The notes under the pieces are model-generated. The model made no database searches. It saw only the letters and a program-made list of their open reading frames with translations, and was not told the DNA's origin. From Neisseria sp. MVDL19-042950 (GTDB lineage Bacteria > Pseudomonadota > Gammaproteobacteria > Burkholderiales > Neisseriaceae): DNA of 64,000 nucleotides. Location: positions 124,001-188,000 of the forward strand of contig NZ_JAUKWH010000004.1 in the NCBI RefSeq assembly GCF_030504625.1. Reading direction: 5' to 3'. A program made the position numbers and the translations under genes. Shown one piece after another: positions 8,715 through 17,176 of the stretch. Within the stretch, counting starts at the first letter, position 1, and every line of letters starts with the position of its first letter.

Positions 8715-9626
8715 ATGCAAGAATTTGGCAAAGTTGCCGTATTGATGGGCGGGTTTTCAAGCGAACGCGAAATATCGCTCGACAGCGGAACCGCCATCAT
8801 TGCCGCGCTGAAAAGCAAAGGCATAGATGCCCATGCATTCGACCCGAAAGAAACCCCGTTGCACGAATTAAAAACGCAAGGTTTTCAGACGGCCTTCAAT
8901 ATCCTGCACGGCACCTTCGGCGAAGACGGTACCGTGCAGGGCGCACTGGAATTATTGGGTATCCCCTATACCGGCAGCGGCGTGATGGCTTCGGCGGTCG
9001 GTATGGACAAATACCGCTGCAAACTGATTTGGCAGGCCGTCGGCTTGCCGGTGCCCGAATTTGCCGTGTTGCATGAAGACACTGATTTTGAAGCCGTCGA
9101 GCGGCAACTCGGGTTGCCCATGTTTGTGAAACCTGCCGCAGAAGGCAGCAGCGTAGGCGTGGTTAAAGTAAAAGAATCAGGCCGTCTGAAAAATGTTTAT
9201 CAAGAATTGAAGCACTTTCACGGCGAGATTATTGCCGAACGCTTTATCGGCGGCGGCGAATATTCCTGTCCGGTGATTAACGGCCAAGGCTATCCCAGCA
9301 TCCGCATTATTCCCGCTACCGAGTTTTACGACTACGAAGCAAAATACAACCGTGACGATACCGTGTATCAATGTCCGTCCGATTTAAGCGAAGAAGACGA
9401 GAAACTGATGCGCTCTCTGGCGGCCCGCGGTACGGCAGCGGTCGGTGCCGAGGGCGTATCGCGGGTGGATTTCCTGAAAGATACCGACGGCAAACTGTAT
9501 TTGCTTGAAATCAATACCTTGCCCGGTATGACCGGCCACAGTTTGGTGCCGAAGTCTGCCGCTCAAACCGGCTTGAGCTTCGCCGATTTATGTGTTGAAA
9601 TTCTGAAAACTGCTCATGTGGGATAA
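8715..9626 (+). CDS. ddl: D-alanine--D-alanine ligase
   Basis: Ddl joins two D-alanines for the peptidoglycan stem. The 303-aa product is an ATP-grasp enzyme of typical length. It shows VLMGGFSSEREISLDSG at the N-terminus, the glycine-rich EGSSVGVVKV loop near residue 143, and the C-terminal metal and substrate segment LEINTLPGMTGHS near 262. DUS are coded in frame as GFQTAF near 8881 and GRLK near 9180. The 3' end overlaps ftsQ by 11 nt, suggesting coupled translation. Confidence 0.96.
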   Translation: MQEFGKVAVLMGGFSSEREISLDSGTAIIAALKSKGIDAHAFDPKETPLHELKTQGFQTAFNILHGTFGEDGTVQGALELLGIPYTGSGVMASAVGMDKYRCKLIWQAVGLPVPEFAVLHEDTDFEAVERQLGLPMFVKPAAEGSSVGVVKVKESGRLKNVYQELKHFHGEIIAERFIGGGEYSCPVINGQGYPSIRIIPATEFYDYEAKYNRDDTVYQCPSDLSEEDEKLMRSLAARGTAAVGAEGVSRVDFLKDTDGKLYLLEINTLPGMTGHSLVPKSAAQTGLSFADLCVEILKTAHVG

Positions 9627-10380
9627 TGCCGGCGCCTTGCGGCGCATTACCCGTTGGTTGATGCTTCTAGTAGTGCTAATACTACTGGGAGCTTTCAGCG
9701 TTTGGGTTTACAATTCACCTTATTTTCCGGTAAAGCAAGTTAAAATCGAGGGCGACGTGAAGCGTACCGGCAATAAGCAACTGCAAACCGTTGCTCAAAA
9801 ATACATACGCGGCAATATTTTAAAAGCCGATTTGAACGGAGCGCAAAGAGCATTCGAACAATTGCCGTGGGTGGCCAAAGTATCGGTGCGCCGCCGTCTG
9901 CCGGATACGGTGGAAATCGATTTGGTCGAACGGATACCGGTTGCCCGTTGGAAAGAATCGGGCTTGGTCGACAGTAACGGCAACCTGTTTAAAGCGGCTA
10001 CCGATGAATCGTTTCCGCTCTTCGAAGGGCAGCCCGGTGCAGCCAAAGTCATGGTAAAACATTACAATGAATTCAGCGCCATACTTAAACCATTGGAGCT
10101 GGAAATTGCCAAACTCGAATATACGCCGCGTTCCGCGTGGTCGGTAGAATTGAACAACGGCATCTCCGTGCGTTTGGGGCGAGAACACGAAATCAAACGC
10201 CTGCAACGGTTTGCCGAAATCTGGCCGGATATTTTGAGCTCGCAGCAAAGCAACCTGATGTATGTGGATATGCGCTACAAAGACGGTTTTGCTGTGCGTT
10301 ACCGTAAACAGCAGGAAGAAATAGATGGGCCGTCTGAAAGCAATGTTTCGGAGACGGCAGAAGTACAGAATCAACAGTAA
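9616..10380 (+). CDS. ftsQ: Cell division protein FtsQ
   Basis: FtsQ is a bitopic divisome scaffold that links early and late division proteins. The 254-aa product has a short cytoplasmic N-terminus, one membrane helix at about 14-34, then a POTRA domain (FPVKQVKIEGDVKRTG) and the FtsQ/DivIB beta domain. It overlaps ddl by 11 nt and precedes ftsA by 21 nt. The C-terminal tail carries an in-frame DUS (GPSES near 10327), so uptake sequence has been tolerated in a flexible end. Confidence 0.92.
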   Translation: MWDNAGALRRITRWLMLLVVLILLGAFSVWVYNSPYFPVKQVKIEGDVKRTGNKQLQTVAQKYIRGNILKADLNGAQRAFEQLPWVAKVSVRRRLPDTVEIDLVERIPVARWKESGLVDSNGNLFKAATDESFPLFEGQPGAAKVMVKHYNEFSAILKPLELEIAKLEYTPRSAWSVELNNGISVRLGREHEIKRLQRFAEIWPDILSSQQSNLMYVDMRYKDGFAVRYRKQQEEIDGPSESNVSETAEVQNQQ

Positions 10381-10401
10381 AACAGAAATGAATGGGACAT
10401 C

Positions 10402-11637
10402 ATGGTAAAAGGCAAATACATCAGTGCATTGGATATCGGCACATCTAAAGTAATCGCATTAATCGGCGAGATACAGGAAGATAACGAAATCCATATCATC
10501 GGCTTGGGCCAAGCCCCCTCGCGCGGGTTGAAAGCCGGCATGGTTACCAACATCGATGCAACCGCCCAAGCCATTAAGCAGGCGATGAATGAGGCCGAGT
10601 TGATGGCCGATTGCAAAGTGGACAGCGTTACCACCGGCATTGCCGGCAACCATATCCGCAGCCTGAATTCCCAAGGGGTCGTGAAGATTAAAGACGGCGA
10701 AGTTACTCAAGCCGATATTGACCGGGCCATTGAAACCGCCAAGGCCGTGAATATCCCGCCCGATCACAACATTCTGCATACTGTGGTTCAAGAATATATC
10801 ATCGACAACCAACCCGGTGTAAAAGAGCCCATCGGCATGAGCGGCGTGCGTTTGGATACCCGCGTACACATTATCACCGGTGCCATTACCGCCCTGCAAA
10901 ACATCCAAAAATGCGTTAACCGCTGCGGTTTGCACATGGATCAAATCATGTTGCAGCCTTTGGCAAGCGGGCAGGCCGTCTTAACCGAAGACGAGAAAGA
11001 TTTGGGCGTGTGCGTGATCGACATCGGCGGCGGCACCACCGATATTGCCGTTTATACCAACGGTGCCATCCGCCATACCGCAGTCATTCCCGTTGCAGGC
11101 GACTTGATTACCAAAGATTTGGCGCAAGCTCTGCGCACGCCCCATAATGCCGCCGAATACATCAAAATCCATCACGGCGTGGCCATCGCCACCATGGACG
11201 GCTTGGATGAAATGATCGAAGTACCCAGCGTGGGCGACCGCCAACCGCGCCAAATTTCCCGTCGAGTGTTGGCCAGCGTGATCGGCCCGCGTGTGGAAGA
11301 AATTTTAGAATTAACCTTAAACGAATTGCGCCGTTCGGGTTTCCCCGAAGAAGTGCTGACTTCGGGCATCGTTTTGACCGGTGGCGCATCGCTGCTTACC
11401 GGTATTGTCGATTTGGCCGAAGACGTATTCAACTTGCCTGCACGTATCGGCGTGCCGCAAGAAATGGGCGGTGTTTCCGAGCGTATCCGCAACCCCCGTT
11501 ATGCGACTGCCATCGGCCTGCTTCAGGCGGCCCGCGGCGAAGTTTACGGTACGCCTGTTACCGGTGCGGTTGCCATCAGAGAACCCAAAGAAAGCCTTTG
11601 GGTCAGAATCAGAGATTGGTTGAAAAATAATTTTTAA
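10402..11637 (+). CDS. ftsA: Cell division protein FtsA
   Basis: FtsA is the actin-like protein that tethers FtsZ filaments to the membrane. The 411-aa product shows ALDIGTSKVIALIGE at the N-terminus, VIDIGGGTTDIAVY near residue 207, and the adenosine motif IVLTGGASLLTG near 324. The C-terminal segment ESLWVRIRDWLKNNF is a plausible amphipathic membrane-targeting helix. It lies directly upstream of ftsZ, separated by 125 nt with its own promoter. Confidence 0.96.
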   Translation: MVKGKYISALDIGTSKVIALIGEIQEDNEIHIIGLGQAPSRGLKAGMVTNIDATAQAIKQAMNEAELMADCKVDSVTTGIAGNHIRSLNSQGVVKIKDGEVTQADIDRAIETAKAVNIPPDHNILHTVVQEYIIDNQPGVKEPIGMSGVRLDTRVHIITGAITALQNIQKCVNRCGLHMDQIMLQPLASGQAVLTEDEKDLGVCVIDIGGGTTDIAVYTNGAIRHTAVIPVAGDLITKDLAQALRTPHNAAEYIKIHHGVAIATMDGLDEMIEVPSVGDRQPRQISRRVLASVIGPRVEEILELTLNELRRSGFPEEVLTSGIVLTGGASLLTGIVDLAEDVFNLPARIGVPQEMGGVSERIRNPRYATAIGLLQAARGEVYGTPVTGAVAIREPKESLWVRIRDWLKNNF

Positions 11638-11675
11638 AATGAACGTAAAAATATAATAAAAATACAAGAAGCCTT

Positions 11676-11705
11676 TTGCCAGCCGCATCATGCTTCTTAT
11701 ATAAT
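11676..11705 (+). promoter_or_regulatory. Predicted sigma-70 promoter for ftsZ
   Basis: TTGCCA at 11676-11681, an 18-bp spacer and a perfect TATAAT at 11700-11705 lie in the AT-rich gap between ftsA and ftsZ. A good Shine-Dalgarno (AGAGGAG, 11749-11755) precedes the ftsZ ATG. This would let ftsZ be expressed separately from the upstream division genes. Confidence 0.7.
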
Positions 11706-11762
11706 GTCAATTGTTAACATCGTTTTTATTCGTCCTGACGCAGGGCGCAGAGGAGCATATAC

Positions 11763-12935
11763 ATGGAATTGGTTTACGACGTCGTGGAATCCGCCGCAAG
11801 CCCTGCGGTCATCAAAGTAATCGGTATTGGTGGCGGTGGCTGCAACGCCATCAATAATATGATTTTAAACACCGTTCAAGGTGTGGAATTTATCAGTGCC
11901 AATACTGATGCCCAATCTTTGGGTAAAAATAATGCAGCCAAACGTATTCAATTAGGTACCAACCTCACCCGCGGCTTGGGTGCGGGTGCCAATCCCGAAA
12001 TCGGTCGTGCTGCCGCACAGGAAGACCGTGAAGCCATTGCCGATGCCATTCGCGGTGCCAATATGTTGTTTATTACCACCGGTATGGGTGGCGGTACAGG
12101 TACCGGTGCAGCTCCTGTCGTGGCCGAAGTGGCCAAAGAGCTGGGCATTCTGACTGTGGCCGTCGTTACCCGTCCGTTTGGTCATGAAGGCAAACGCGTA
12201 CATATCGCACAAGAAGGCTTGGATCATCTGAAAAGCCAAGTGGATTCGTTGATCGTGATTCCTAACGACAAACTGATGACTGCTTTAGGTGAAGACGTAA
12301 CCGTGCGTGAAGCATTCCGTGCCGCCGACAACGTATTGCGTGATGCCGTAGCCGGTATCTCCGAAGTGGTTACCCGCCCCGGCTTCATCAACTTGGACTT
12401 TGCCGACGTTAAAAACGTGATGAGCATCATGGGTATGGCGATGATGGGTTCCGGTTTTGCGCAAGGCATCGACCGCGCCCGTTTGGCTACCGAGCAAGCC
12501 ATTTCCAGCCCTCTATTGGACGATGTTACTTTGGATGGAGCGCGCGGCGTATTGGTAAACATCACTACCGCTCCCGGCTGCCTGAAAATGTCTGAATACC
12601 GCGAAATCATGAAAGTGGTTGACGAATATGCCCATCCGGATGCCGAACGTAAATACGGTACTGCCGAAGATGAAAACATGGAAGAAGATGCTATCCGCGT
12701 TACCATTATCGCTACCGGTTTGAAAGAGAATAACGGAGTTTCTTCCGGCAGCAATTTGCGCATGGTAAAAACCCAGCAGGCTACCGGTACCGACGACGGA
12801 TTCCCGAATATTGACAGTTTGATCCGCTCAGGCCGCAGTACGCGCAGCATGAATTTAACCGCTTCAGATTTCTCAAACCAATCTGTGTTGGATGATTTTG
12901 AGATTCCTGCAATTCTGCGTCGCCAAGCAGATTAA
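11763..12935 (+). CDS. ftsZ: Cell division GTPase FtsZ
   Basis: FtsZ is the tubulin-like GTPase that forms the Z ring. The 390-aa product has the N-terminal glycine loop IGIGGGGCNAINNM, the tubulin signature GGGTGTGAAPVVAE near residue 103, the T7 loop NLDFADVKNVM near 207, and the conserved C-terminal peptide DDFEIPAILRRQAD that binds FtsA and other partners. A linker of about 50 residues precedes that peptide. It ends the division cluster and is followed by a strong terminator. Confidence 0.98.
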   Translation: MELVYDVVESAASPAVIKVIGIGGGGCNAINNMILNTVQGVEFISANTDAQSLGKNNAAKRIQLGTNLTRGLGAGANPEIGRAAAQEDREAIADAIRGANMLFITTGMGGGTGTGAAPVVAEVAKELGILTVAVVTRPFGHEGKRVHIAQEGLDHLKSQVDSLIVIPNDKLMTALGEDVTVREAFRAADNVLRDAVAGISEVVTRPGFINLDFADVKNVMSIMGMAMMGSGFAQGIDRARLATEQAISSPLLDDVTLDGARGVLVNITTAPGCLKMSEYREIMKVVDEYAHPDAERKYGTAEDENMEEDAIRVTIIATGLKENNGVSSGSNLRMVKTQQATGTDDGFPNIDSLIRSGRSTRSMNLTASDFSNQSVLDDFEIPAILRRQAD

Positions 12936-12955
12936 TAAGTCTTTTAAAACGGTTT

Positions 12956-13010
12956 AGGCCGTCTGGAAAAAAACCTGCAATTTTGCTGGTTTTTTTCCAG
13001 ACGGCCTTTT
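12956..13010 (+). terminator. Long DUS-derived terminator after ftsZ
   Basis: AGGCCGTCTGGAAAAAAACC begins at 12956 and its exact complement ends at 13007, with a 12-nt loop and a T tail to 13010. Both arms carry the same departure from consensus (TGG instead of TGA), so pairing is kept although neither arm is a perfect DUS. Confidence 0.85.
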
Positions 13011-13022
13011 GATAGATCAGTC

Positions 13023-13211
13023 AGGCCGAGACCTTTGCAAAATATTTAATTAATGATATTTAACACATAATATTGCTTTTAACAGTCCATACCGATTAAA
13101 AACATCTTAAATCTGCTTAATTTTGTAAGCAAATTTAAGAGGTTTTTCATTTCGGCAATTTTATTTGGCAGAATATTTTAGTAACGTATGTTATTGTAAA
13201 GGTCTCAGGCC
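13023..13211. mobile_element. MITE-like element with inverted ends and an internal long palindrome
   Basis: GAGACCTTTGCAAAAT starts at 13028, and the complement of a matching end (TGAGACCTTTACAATAA) finishes at 13206, giving a ~179-bp AT-rich unit. AGGCC flanks both sides (13023-13027 and 13207-13211) and may be a target duplication. No transposase frame fits. Inside, 13099-13119 and 13126-13146 form a 21-bp stem with two mismatches and a 6-nt loop. The GAGACCTTTGC end resembles what I recall of neisserial IS5-type ends, which a search should test. Confidence 0.7.
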
Positions 13212-13217
13212 GGGAAA

Positions 13218-13901
13218 TTACAAATAGAACTTCTCAACCACTTTCAAATGATCGTCTAATTTGTATACTAGCGGCTGGCCGGTCGGGATTTCCACACCCA
13301 TAATATCTTCATCGGAAATGCCTTCGATATGTTTTACCAACGCACGCAGGCTATTGCCGTGAGCGGCCACTAATACGCGTTTTCCACTCAAAATGGCGGG
13401 AGCGATTTGATTTTCCCAGAAAGGCAATACGCGCTCAAGGGTTACTTTCAGGTTTTCGCCATCCGGTACAACATCATCCGGTAAATTGGCATAGCGGCGA
13501 TCGTTGCGGGCGGAAAATTCGTCGTTCGGATCAAGAAGCGGGGGCAGGGTGTCGTAACTGCGTCGCCAGATATGTACTTGTTCATCACCATATTTTTCGG
13601 CAGTTTGTTTTTTATCCAAACCTTGGAGTTGGCCGTAATGGCGCTCGTTCAAACGCCAAGTCTTGATTTGCGGCACCCATAACTGGTCAGATTCTTCCAG
13701 TACGATATTGCAGGTTTTGATGGCACGGGTTAAAACCGAAGTAAATGCAATGTCAAACTGATAGCCTTTTTCTTTCAGTTTTTTACCCGCAGCAGCTGCC
13801 TCGGCCAAACCTTGCTCGCTCAGTTTAACGTCCCGCCAACCGGTAAAGAGGTTTTTGGCATTCCATTCGCTTTGCCCGTGGCGGATAAATACTAATTCCA
13901 T
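13218..13901 (-). CDS. gpmA: 2,3-bisphosphoglycerate-dependent phosphoglycerate mutase
   Basis: GpmA interconverts 3- and 2-phosphoglycerate in glycolysis and gluconeogenesis. The 227-aa product from the second ATG (13901) has the usual length; an ATG one codon earlier would add a Met. The phosphohistidine motif [13 protein letters not shown] is at residues 6-18, [12 protein letters not shown] near 85, and the second catalytic histidine in [12 protein letters not shown] near 180. It is convergent with ftsZ across the MITE-like element. Confidence 0.97.
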   Translation of the reverse strand: MELVFIRHGQSEWNAKNLFTGWRDVKLSEQGLAEAAAAGKKLKEKGYQFDIAFTSVLTRAIKTCNIVLEESDQLWVPQIKTWRLNERHYGQLQGLDKKQTAEKYGDEQVHIWRRSYDTLPPLLDPNDEFSARNDRRYANLPDDVVPDGENLKVTLERVLPFWENQIAPAILSGKRVLVAAHGNSLRALVKHIEGISDEDIMGVEIPTGQPLVYKLDDHLKVVEKFYL

Positions 13902-14001
13902 CATGTCGCTCCGAAATAAAGGTTTAGAAAGCTGTCTTTATAACATATTTCATGTGTGTCGTCGCATGTTGCAAGAGTGCATTTGAGCCATATTAAATTT
14001 C

Positions 14002-14028
14002 AAGGCCGTCTGAAAATTCAGACGGCCT
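14002..14028. terminator. DUS hairpin between nadC and gpmA
   Basis: AAGGCCGTCTGAA and its complement pair with almost no loop at 14002-14028. T-rich sequence follows on the plus side. It lies downstream of nadC and upstream of gpmA on the minus strand. Confidence 0.65.
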
Positions 14029-14048
14029 TTCTTTTTACCTTATCTTGA

Positions 14049-14936
14049 TTATCCGGCAATAAAATCCAAACCGATATCCAAAGCACGGCTGCTGTGCGTC
14101 AGATAACCCAGCGCGATAAAGTCCACGCCCGTTGCCGCCACTTCGCGCAAACGGTTGAATTTAATCCCGCCGGACGCTTCGCAACGCGCCCGTCCGCAAC
14201 ACATGGCTACGGCTTGTTTCAACGTTTCATTGTCCATATTGTCGAGCAACACCAAATCCGCACCGCCGGCCAAAGCCTGCTCCAGTTGTTCCAGCGTATC
14301 CACTTCCACTTCAACGGGAATCAGATGACCGGCAAGCTGTTTGGCGCGCTTTACCGTTTCCATGAGGCCGCCTGAATAAATCAAATGGTTGTCTTTAATC
14401 AGAATGGCATCGTCCAAGCCCATGCGGTGATTGCAACCGCCGCCTGCCCGCACCGCGTATTTTTGCAGGGTACGCAAACCGGGAATGGTTTTGCGGCTAC
14501 AGGTAATGTGTGTCGGATAATCTTTGATTTCGGCAACGGCGGCGGCGGTCATGCTGGCAATGCCGCTCAAATGGGTGAGATAGTTGAGGGCGGTGCGTTC
14601 GGCGGTAAGCAAAGCATGCGCCGAACCTTTAACCGTCGCCAGCACCTGTCCGGCCAAAATATTCGCCCCGTCTGCAGCCAAAGCCTGAAACATAATCGAA
14701 GCATCGGTTTCGGCAAATGCCAGTCTTGCCAAATCCATACCGGCCAATATGCCGTTCTCGCGGCTCACGATTGCCAATTCGGCCTGCATCCCCGCAGAAA
14801 TCACCGCCGCGGAAGTGATGTCGCCGCGCCGCCCCAAGTCTTCCGACAAGGCCTCCCGAACTAACGGTTTCAACAATACATCGGGCAGAGGAAACAGCAA
14901 AGGCGACACGGCAGCGGTCTGCATAAGGTTCTCCAT
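14049..14936 (-). CDS. nadC: Nicotinate-nucleotide pyrophosphorylase (quinolinate phosphoribosyltransferase)
   Basis: NadC makes nicotinate mononucleotide from quinolinate and PRPP, releasing CO2. The 295-aa product shows LSEDLGRRGDITSAAV, TAERTALNYLTHLSGIA, SRKTIPGLRTLQKYAVRAGGGCNHRMGL (split here around its conserved Arg-Lys and Arg-Ala-Gly-Gly-Gly-x-Asn-His-Arg parts), LIKDNH and LLDNMD, all typical of the family. An ATG four codons in is an alternative start. It lies 9 nt after nrtR in the same direction, forming an nrtR-nadC unit. A DUS variant AGGCCGCCTGAA is embedded near 14365. Confidence 0.96.
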   Translation of the reverse strand: MENLMQTAAVSPLLFPLPDVLLKPLVREALSEDLGRRGDITSAAVISAGMQAELAIVSRENGILAGMDLARLAFAETDASIMFQALAADGANILAGQVLATVKGSAHALLTAERTALNYLTHLSGIASMTAAAVAEIKDYPTHITCSRKTIPGLRTLQKYAVRAGGGCNHRMGLDDAILIKDNHLIYSGGLMETVKRAKQLAGHLIPVEVEVDTLEQLEQALAGGADLVLLDNMDNETLKQAVAMCCGRARCEASGGIKFNRLREVAATGVDFIALGYLTHSSRALDIGLDFIAG

Positions 14937-14945
14937 ACAATTCGG

Positions 14946-15887
14946 TTATTTGCGCAACGGCAGTTTGATGTCGGAAATCGGGCTTTCCAACAAAATGTTG
15001 TCTTTAAATCGATAAAGTTGTGCCGGACGGCCGATACTGCTTACGGTATTGCCCGGCACAGGTTCGATCAAGTCTTGATGCTTGATCTGGCGGCGGAAAT
15101 TCTGTTTGTGCAGCCTGAGCCCGATTAAGGCCTCGATGCTTTGCTGCAACTGCAACAGGGTAAATTGCGGCGGCAGCAATTCGTAAATAATCGGGCGGTA
15201 TTTGATTTTGGCGCGCAGACGCGACATGGCGGTGGCCAATACGCGCCGGTGGTCATGTGCCATCGCTTTGCCCGTTAAGTTCAAATCAAACCCTGCCGCC
15301 GGCTCGGGTGATTCGTGAATCAGCCCTGATTCATACAGCAATTCGTAACGTAACAAAACGTATTCCTCCGACCACTCGTAAGGTTCCAATCCCCAACACA
15401 AATTCATACGGTTCAGGCGCTCCCGCCGTGTGGCTTCGGTGTCGGCGGTATTCGCCCAACGGCGGATATGCTGCACGATATGGGCGATAATTTGTTCATG
15501 ATCGGGGTGGCAGGTGTTTTCCCGAGGGAAATAGGCATACCAATCGCACCATCTGGCCGTATCACTCAAAATATTTTCATTTGCTTCGCGCACCAAGCCC
15601 AAATAGCTCACATACAGCACGGGCAGGCCTTGTCCGTTTTTGCAGTTGGTGTCGAGAAAAGTGTAAAGCTGTTCCACATAGCCCATCGGTTGCCCGGTTT
15701 TCTTTGCCACCCACACGCGCACACCCGCTTGAAGCGAACGGTGTACCGGCAGCAACGGGCCGTTGAGCAACAAGTTGCCGTTATCAACGGTAAGCACACG
15801 CGGCTGTCCGTCGGTTACAGCAATCAAGACTGCCACCAGTTCCACCAGACCTTCAGTGTTGCCGTCTGTCTCGGGAAATGAATCCAT
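14946..15887 (-). CDS. nrtR: NrtR-type Nudix-related transcriptional regulator of NAD synthesis
   Basis: The N-terminal ~150 residues have a Nudix-like fold pattern but lack the catalytic Nudix box glutamates. They contain GYVEQLYTFLDTN, a segment typical of NrtR proteins. The C-terminal ~90 residues look like a winged helix: YELLPPQFTLLQLQQSIEAL, then FRRQIKHQDLIEP and RPAQLYRFK. NrtR proteins are known to repress NAD genes and to release DNA on binding ADP-ribose-type ligands. Its position upstream of nadC and divergent from nadAB fits that role. The family call rests on these motifs and on context; the ligand is not known from sequence. Confidence 0.85.
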   Translation of the reverse strand: MDSFPETDGNTEGLVELVAVLIAVTDGQPRVLTVDNGNLLLNGPLLPVHRSLQAGVRVWVAKKTGQPMGYVEQLYTFLDTNCKNGQGLPVLYVSYLGLVREANENILSDTARWCDWYAYFPRENTCHPDHEQIIAHIVQHIRRWANTADTEATRRERLNRMNLCWGLEPYEWSEEYVLLRYELLYESGLIHESPEPAAGFDLNLTGKAMAHDHRRVLATAMSRLRAKIKYRPIIYELLPPQFTLLQLQQSIEALIGLRLHKQNFRRQIKHQDLIEPVPGNTVSSIGRPAQLYRFKDNILLESPISDIKLPLRK

Positions 15888-15990
15888 CCGCTCTGATCCG
15901 ATTATTGGTTAAAGCCTTATTTTAACGTATATCGTTGCATGGCTTTCGTAACACTTTTCGTATGGTGCGTTTTTACTGCACGGCTTCCGC

Positions 15991-16020
15991 TTGTTTATTA
16001 TACTCAATATGAGCATAATA
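15991..16020. promoter_or_regulatory. Divergent promoters overlapped by a palindromic operator (nrtR / nadAB)
   Basis: The palindrome at 15996-16020 has 11-bp half sites, TATTATACTCA and TGAGCATAATA, around ATA, with one mismatch. For nadA, TTGTTT (15991-15996), a 17-bp spacer and CATAAT (16014-16019) form a promoter. For nrtR, the complement of 15997-16002 reads TATAAT, with a weak -35 (TTTTAT) 17 bp upstream. The palindrome lies across both core promoters, where a bound NrtR dimer would block both directions. Binding by NrtR is inferred. Confidence 0.75.
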
Positions 16021-16057
16021 TAAAAAAGAAATTCACCCGACAAGGAGGAACCTTGCC

Positions 16058-17176
16058 ATGCAAACCGGCCAATACCGCGCTTTCGACTATGATGCGCCGT
16101 TGTCGAACCAGCCCTCTTCCGCCTGCCAAATCCGCCAAGCATGGGCGCGTGTGCCCGAGCCTTTGTCCCATGAAGCCACAGGCCGTCTGAAAAACGAAAT
16201 CGGCGATTTATTGGAGCAGCACAATGCCGTGTTGGTGGCGCATTATTATGTTGATCCGCTGATTCAGGATTTGGCTTTGGAAACGGGCGGCTGCGTGGGC
16301 GATTCGTTGGAAATGGCGCGTTTCGGTGCGGAACATCCTGCGCAAACGCTGGTAGTGGCCGGCGTACGTTTCATGGGCGAGAGCGCCAAAATCCTCAGCC
16401 CCGAAAAAACCGTGTTGATGCCGGATTTGGAAGCGGAATGTTCTTTGGATTTGGGTTGTCCGGCCGATGAATTCGCCGAGTTTTGCGATCAACATCCGGA
16501 CCGCACGGTGGTGGTGTATGCAAACACTTCCGCCGCCGTTAAAGCGCGTGCCGATTGGGTGGTTACTTCTTCGATTGCCTTGGAAATCGCCACGCATTTG
16601 CATCAGCAAGGCAAAAAGCTGATTTGGGGTCCCGACCGCCATTTGGGCGAATACATCCGCAAAGAAACCGGCGCGGACATGCTGCTGTGGCAAGGTTCGT
16701 GCATTGTGCACAACGAATTTAAAACGTCCGAACTGGCCGCCCTCAAAGCCAAGCATCCCGAAGCCGTGGTGTTGGTGCACCCCGAATCTCCGTCGGGTGT
16801 TACCGAGCTGGGCGATGTAGTCGGCTCGACCAGCAAGCTGTTGAAAGCCGCGATCGAGCGGCCGGAACAGACCTTTATCGTGGCCACCGACTTGGGCATT
16901 CTGCATGAAATGCGAAAACATGCCCCGCATAAAACCTTTATCGCCGCGCCCACCGCAGGCAACAGCGCCACCTGCAAAAGCTGCGCGTTCTGCCCGTGGA
17001 TGGCGATGAACTCGCTGCAAGGTATCCGCAACGCGCTGGAAAACAAAAACGGGGAAATCCTGCTGGACGAGCAGCTGGGCAAAGCCGCCAAACTGCCGCT
17101 TGACCGCATGTTGAATTTTGCCGCCGCCTTAAAACAACCCAAACAAAACCCTTTCAACGGAATCGGACCTGCATAA
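16058..17176 (+). CDS. nadA: Quinolinate synthase
   Basis: NadA condenses iminoaspartate with dihydroxyacetone phosphate to quinolinate, using a 4Fe-4S cluster. The 372-aa product has [13 protein letters not shown], the cysteines in [26 protein letters not shown], and the C-terminal [13 protein letters not shown]. The Shine-Dalgarno AAGGAGG at 16042-16048 is near perfect. An in-frame DUS codes GRLK near 16184. The stop codon overlaps the nadB ATG by one base. Confidence 0.97.
   Translation: MQTGQYRAFDYDAPLSNQPSSACQIRQAWARVPEPLSHEATGRLKNEIGDLLEQHNAVLVAHYYVDPLIQDLALETGGCVGDSLEMARFGAEHPAQTLVVAGVRFMGESAKILSPEKTVLMPDLEAECSLDLGCPADEFAEFCDQHPDRTVVVYANTSAAVKARADWVVTSSIALEIATHLHQQGKKLIWGPDRHLGEYIRKETGADMLLWQGSCIVHNEFKTSELAALKAKHPEAVVLVHPESPSGVTELGDVVGSTSKLLKAAIERPEQTFIVATDLGILHEMRKHAPHKTFIAAPTAGNSATCKSCAFCPWMAMNSLQGIRNALENKNGEILLDEQLGKAAKLPLDRMLNFAAALKQPKQNPFNGIGPA

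Noticed and set aside
16208-17020. 270-codon frame antisense to nadA
   Set aside because: It is histidine- and glutamine-rich, typical of antisense shadows in this GC-skewed coding DNA, and nadA is certain.
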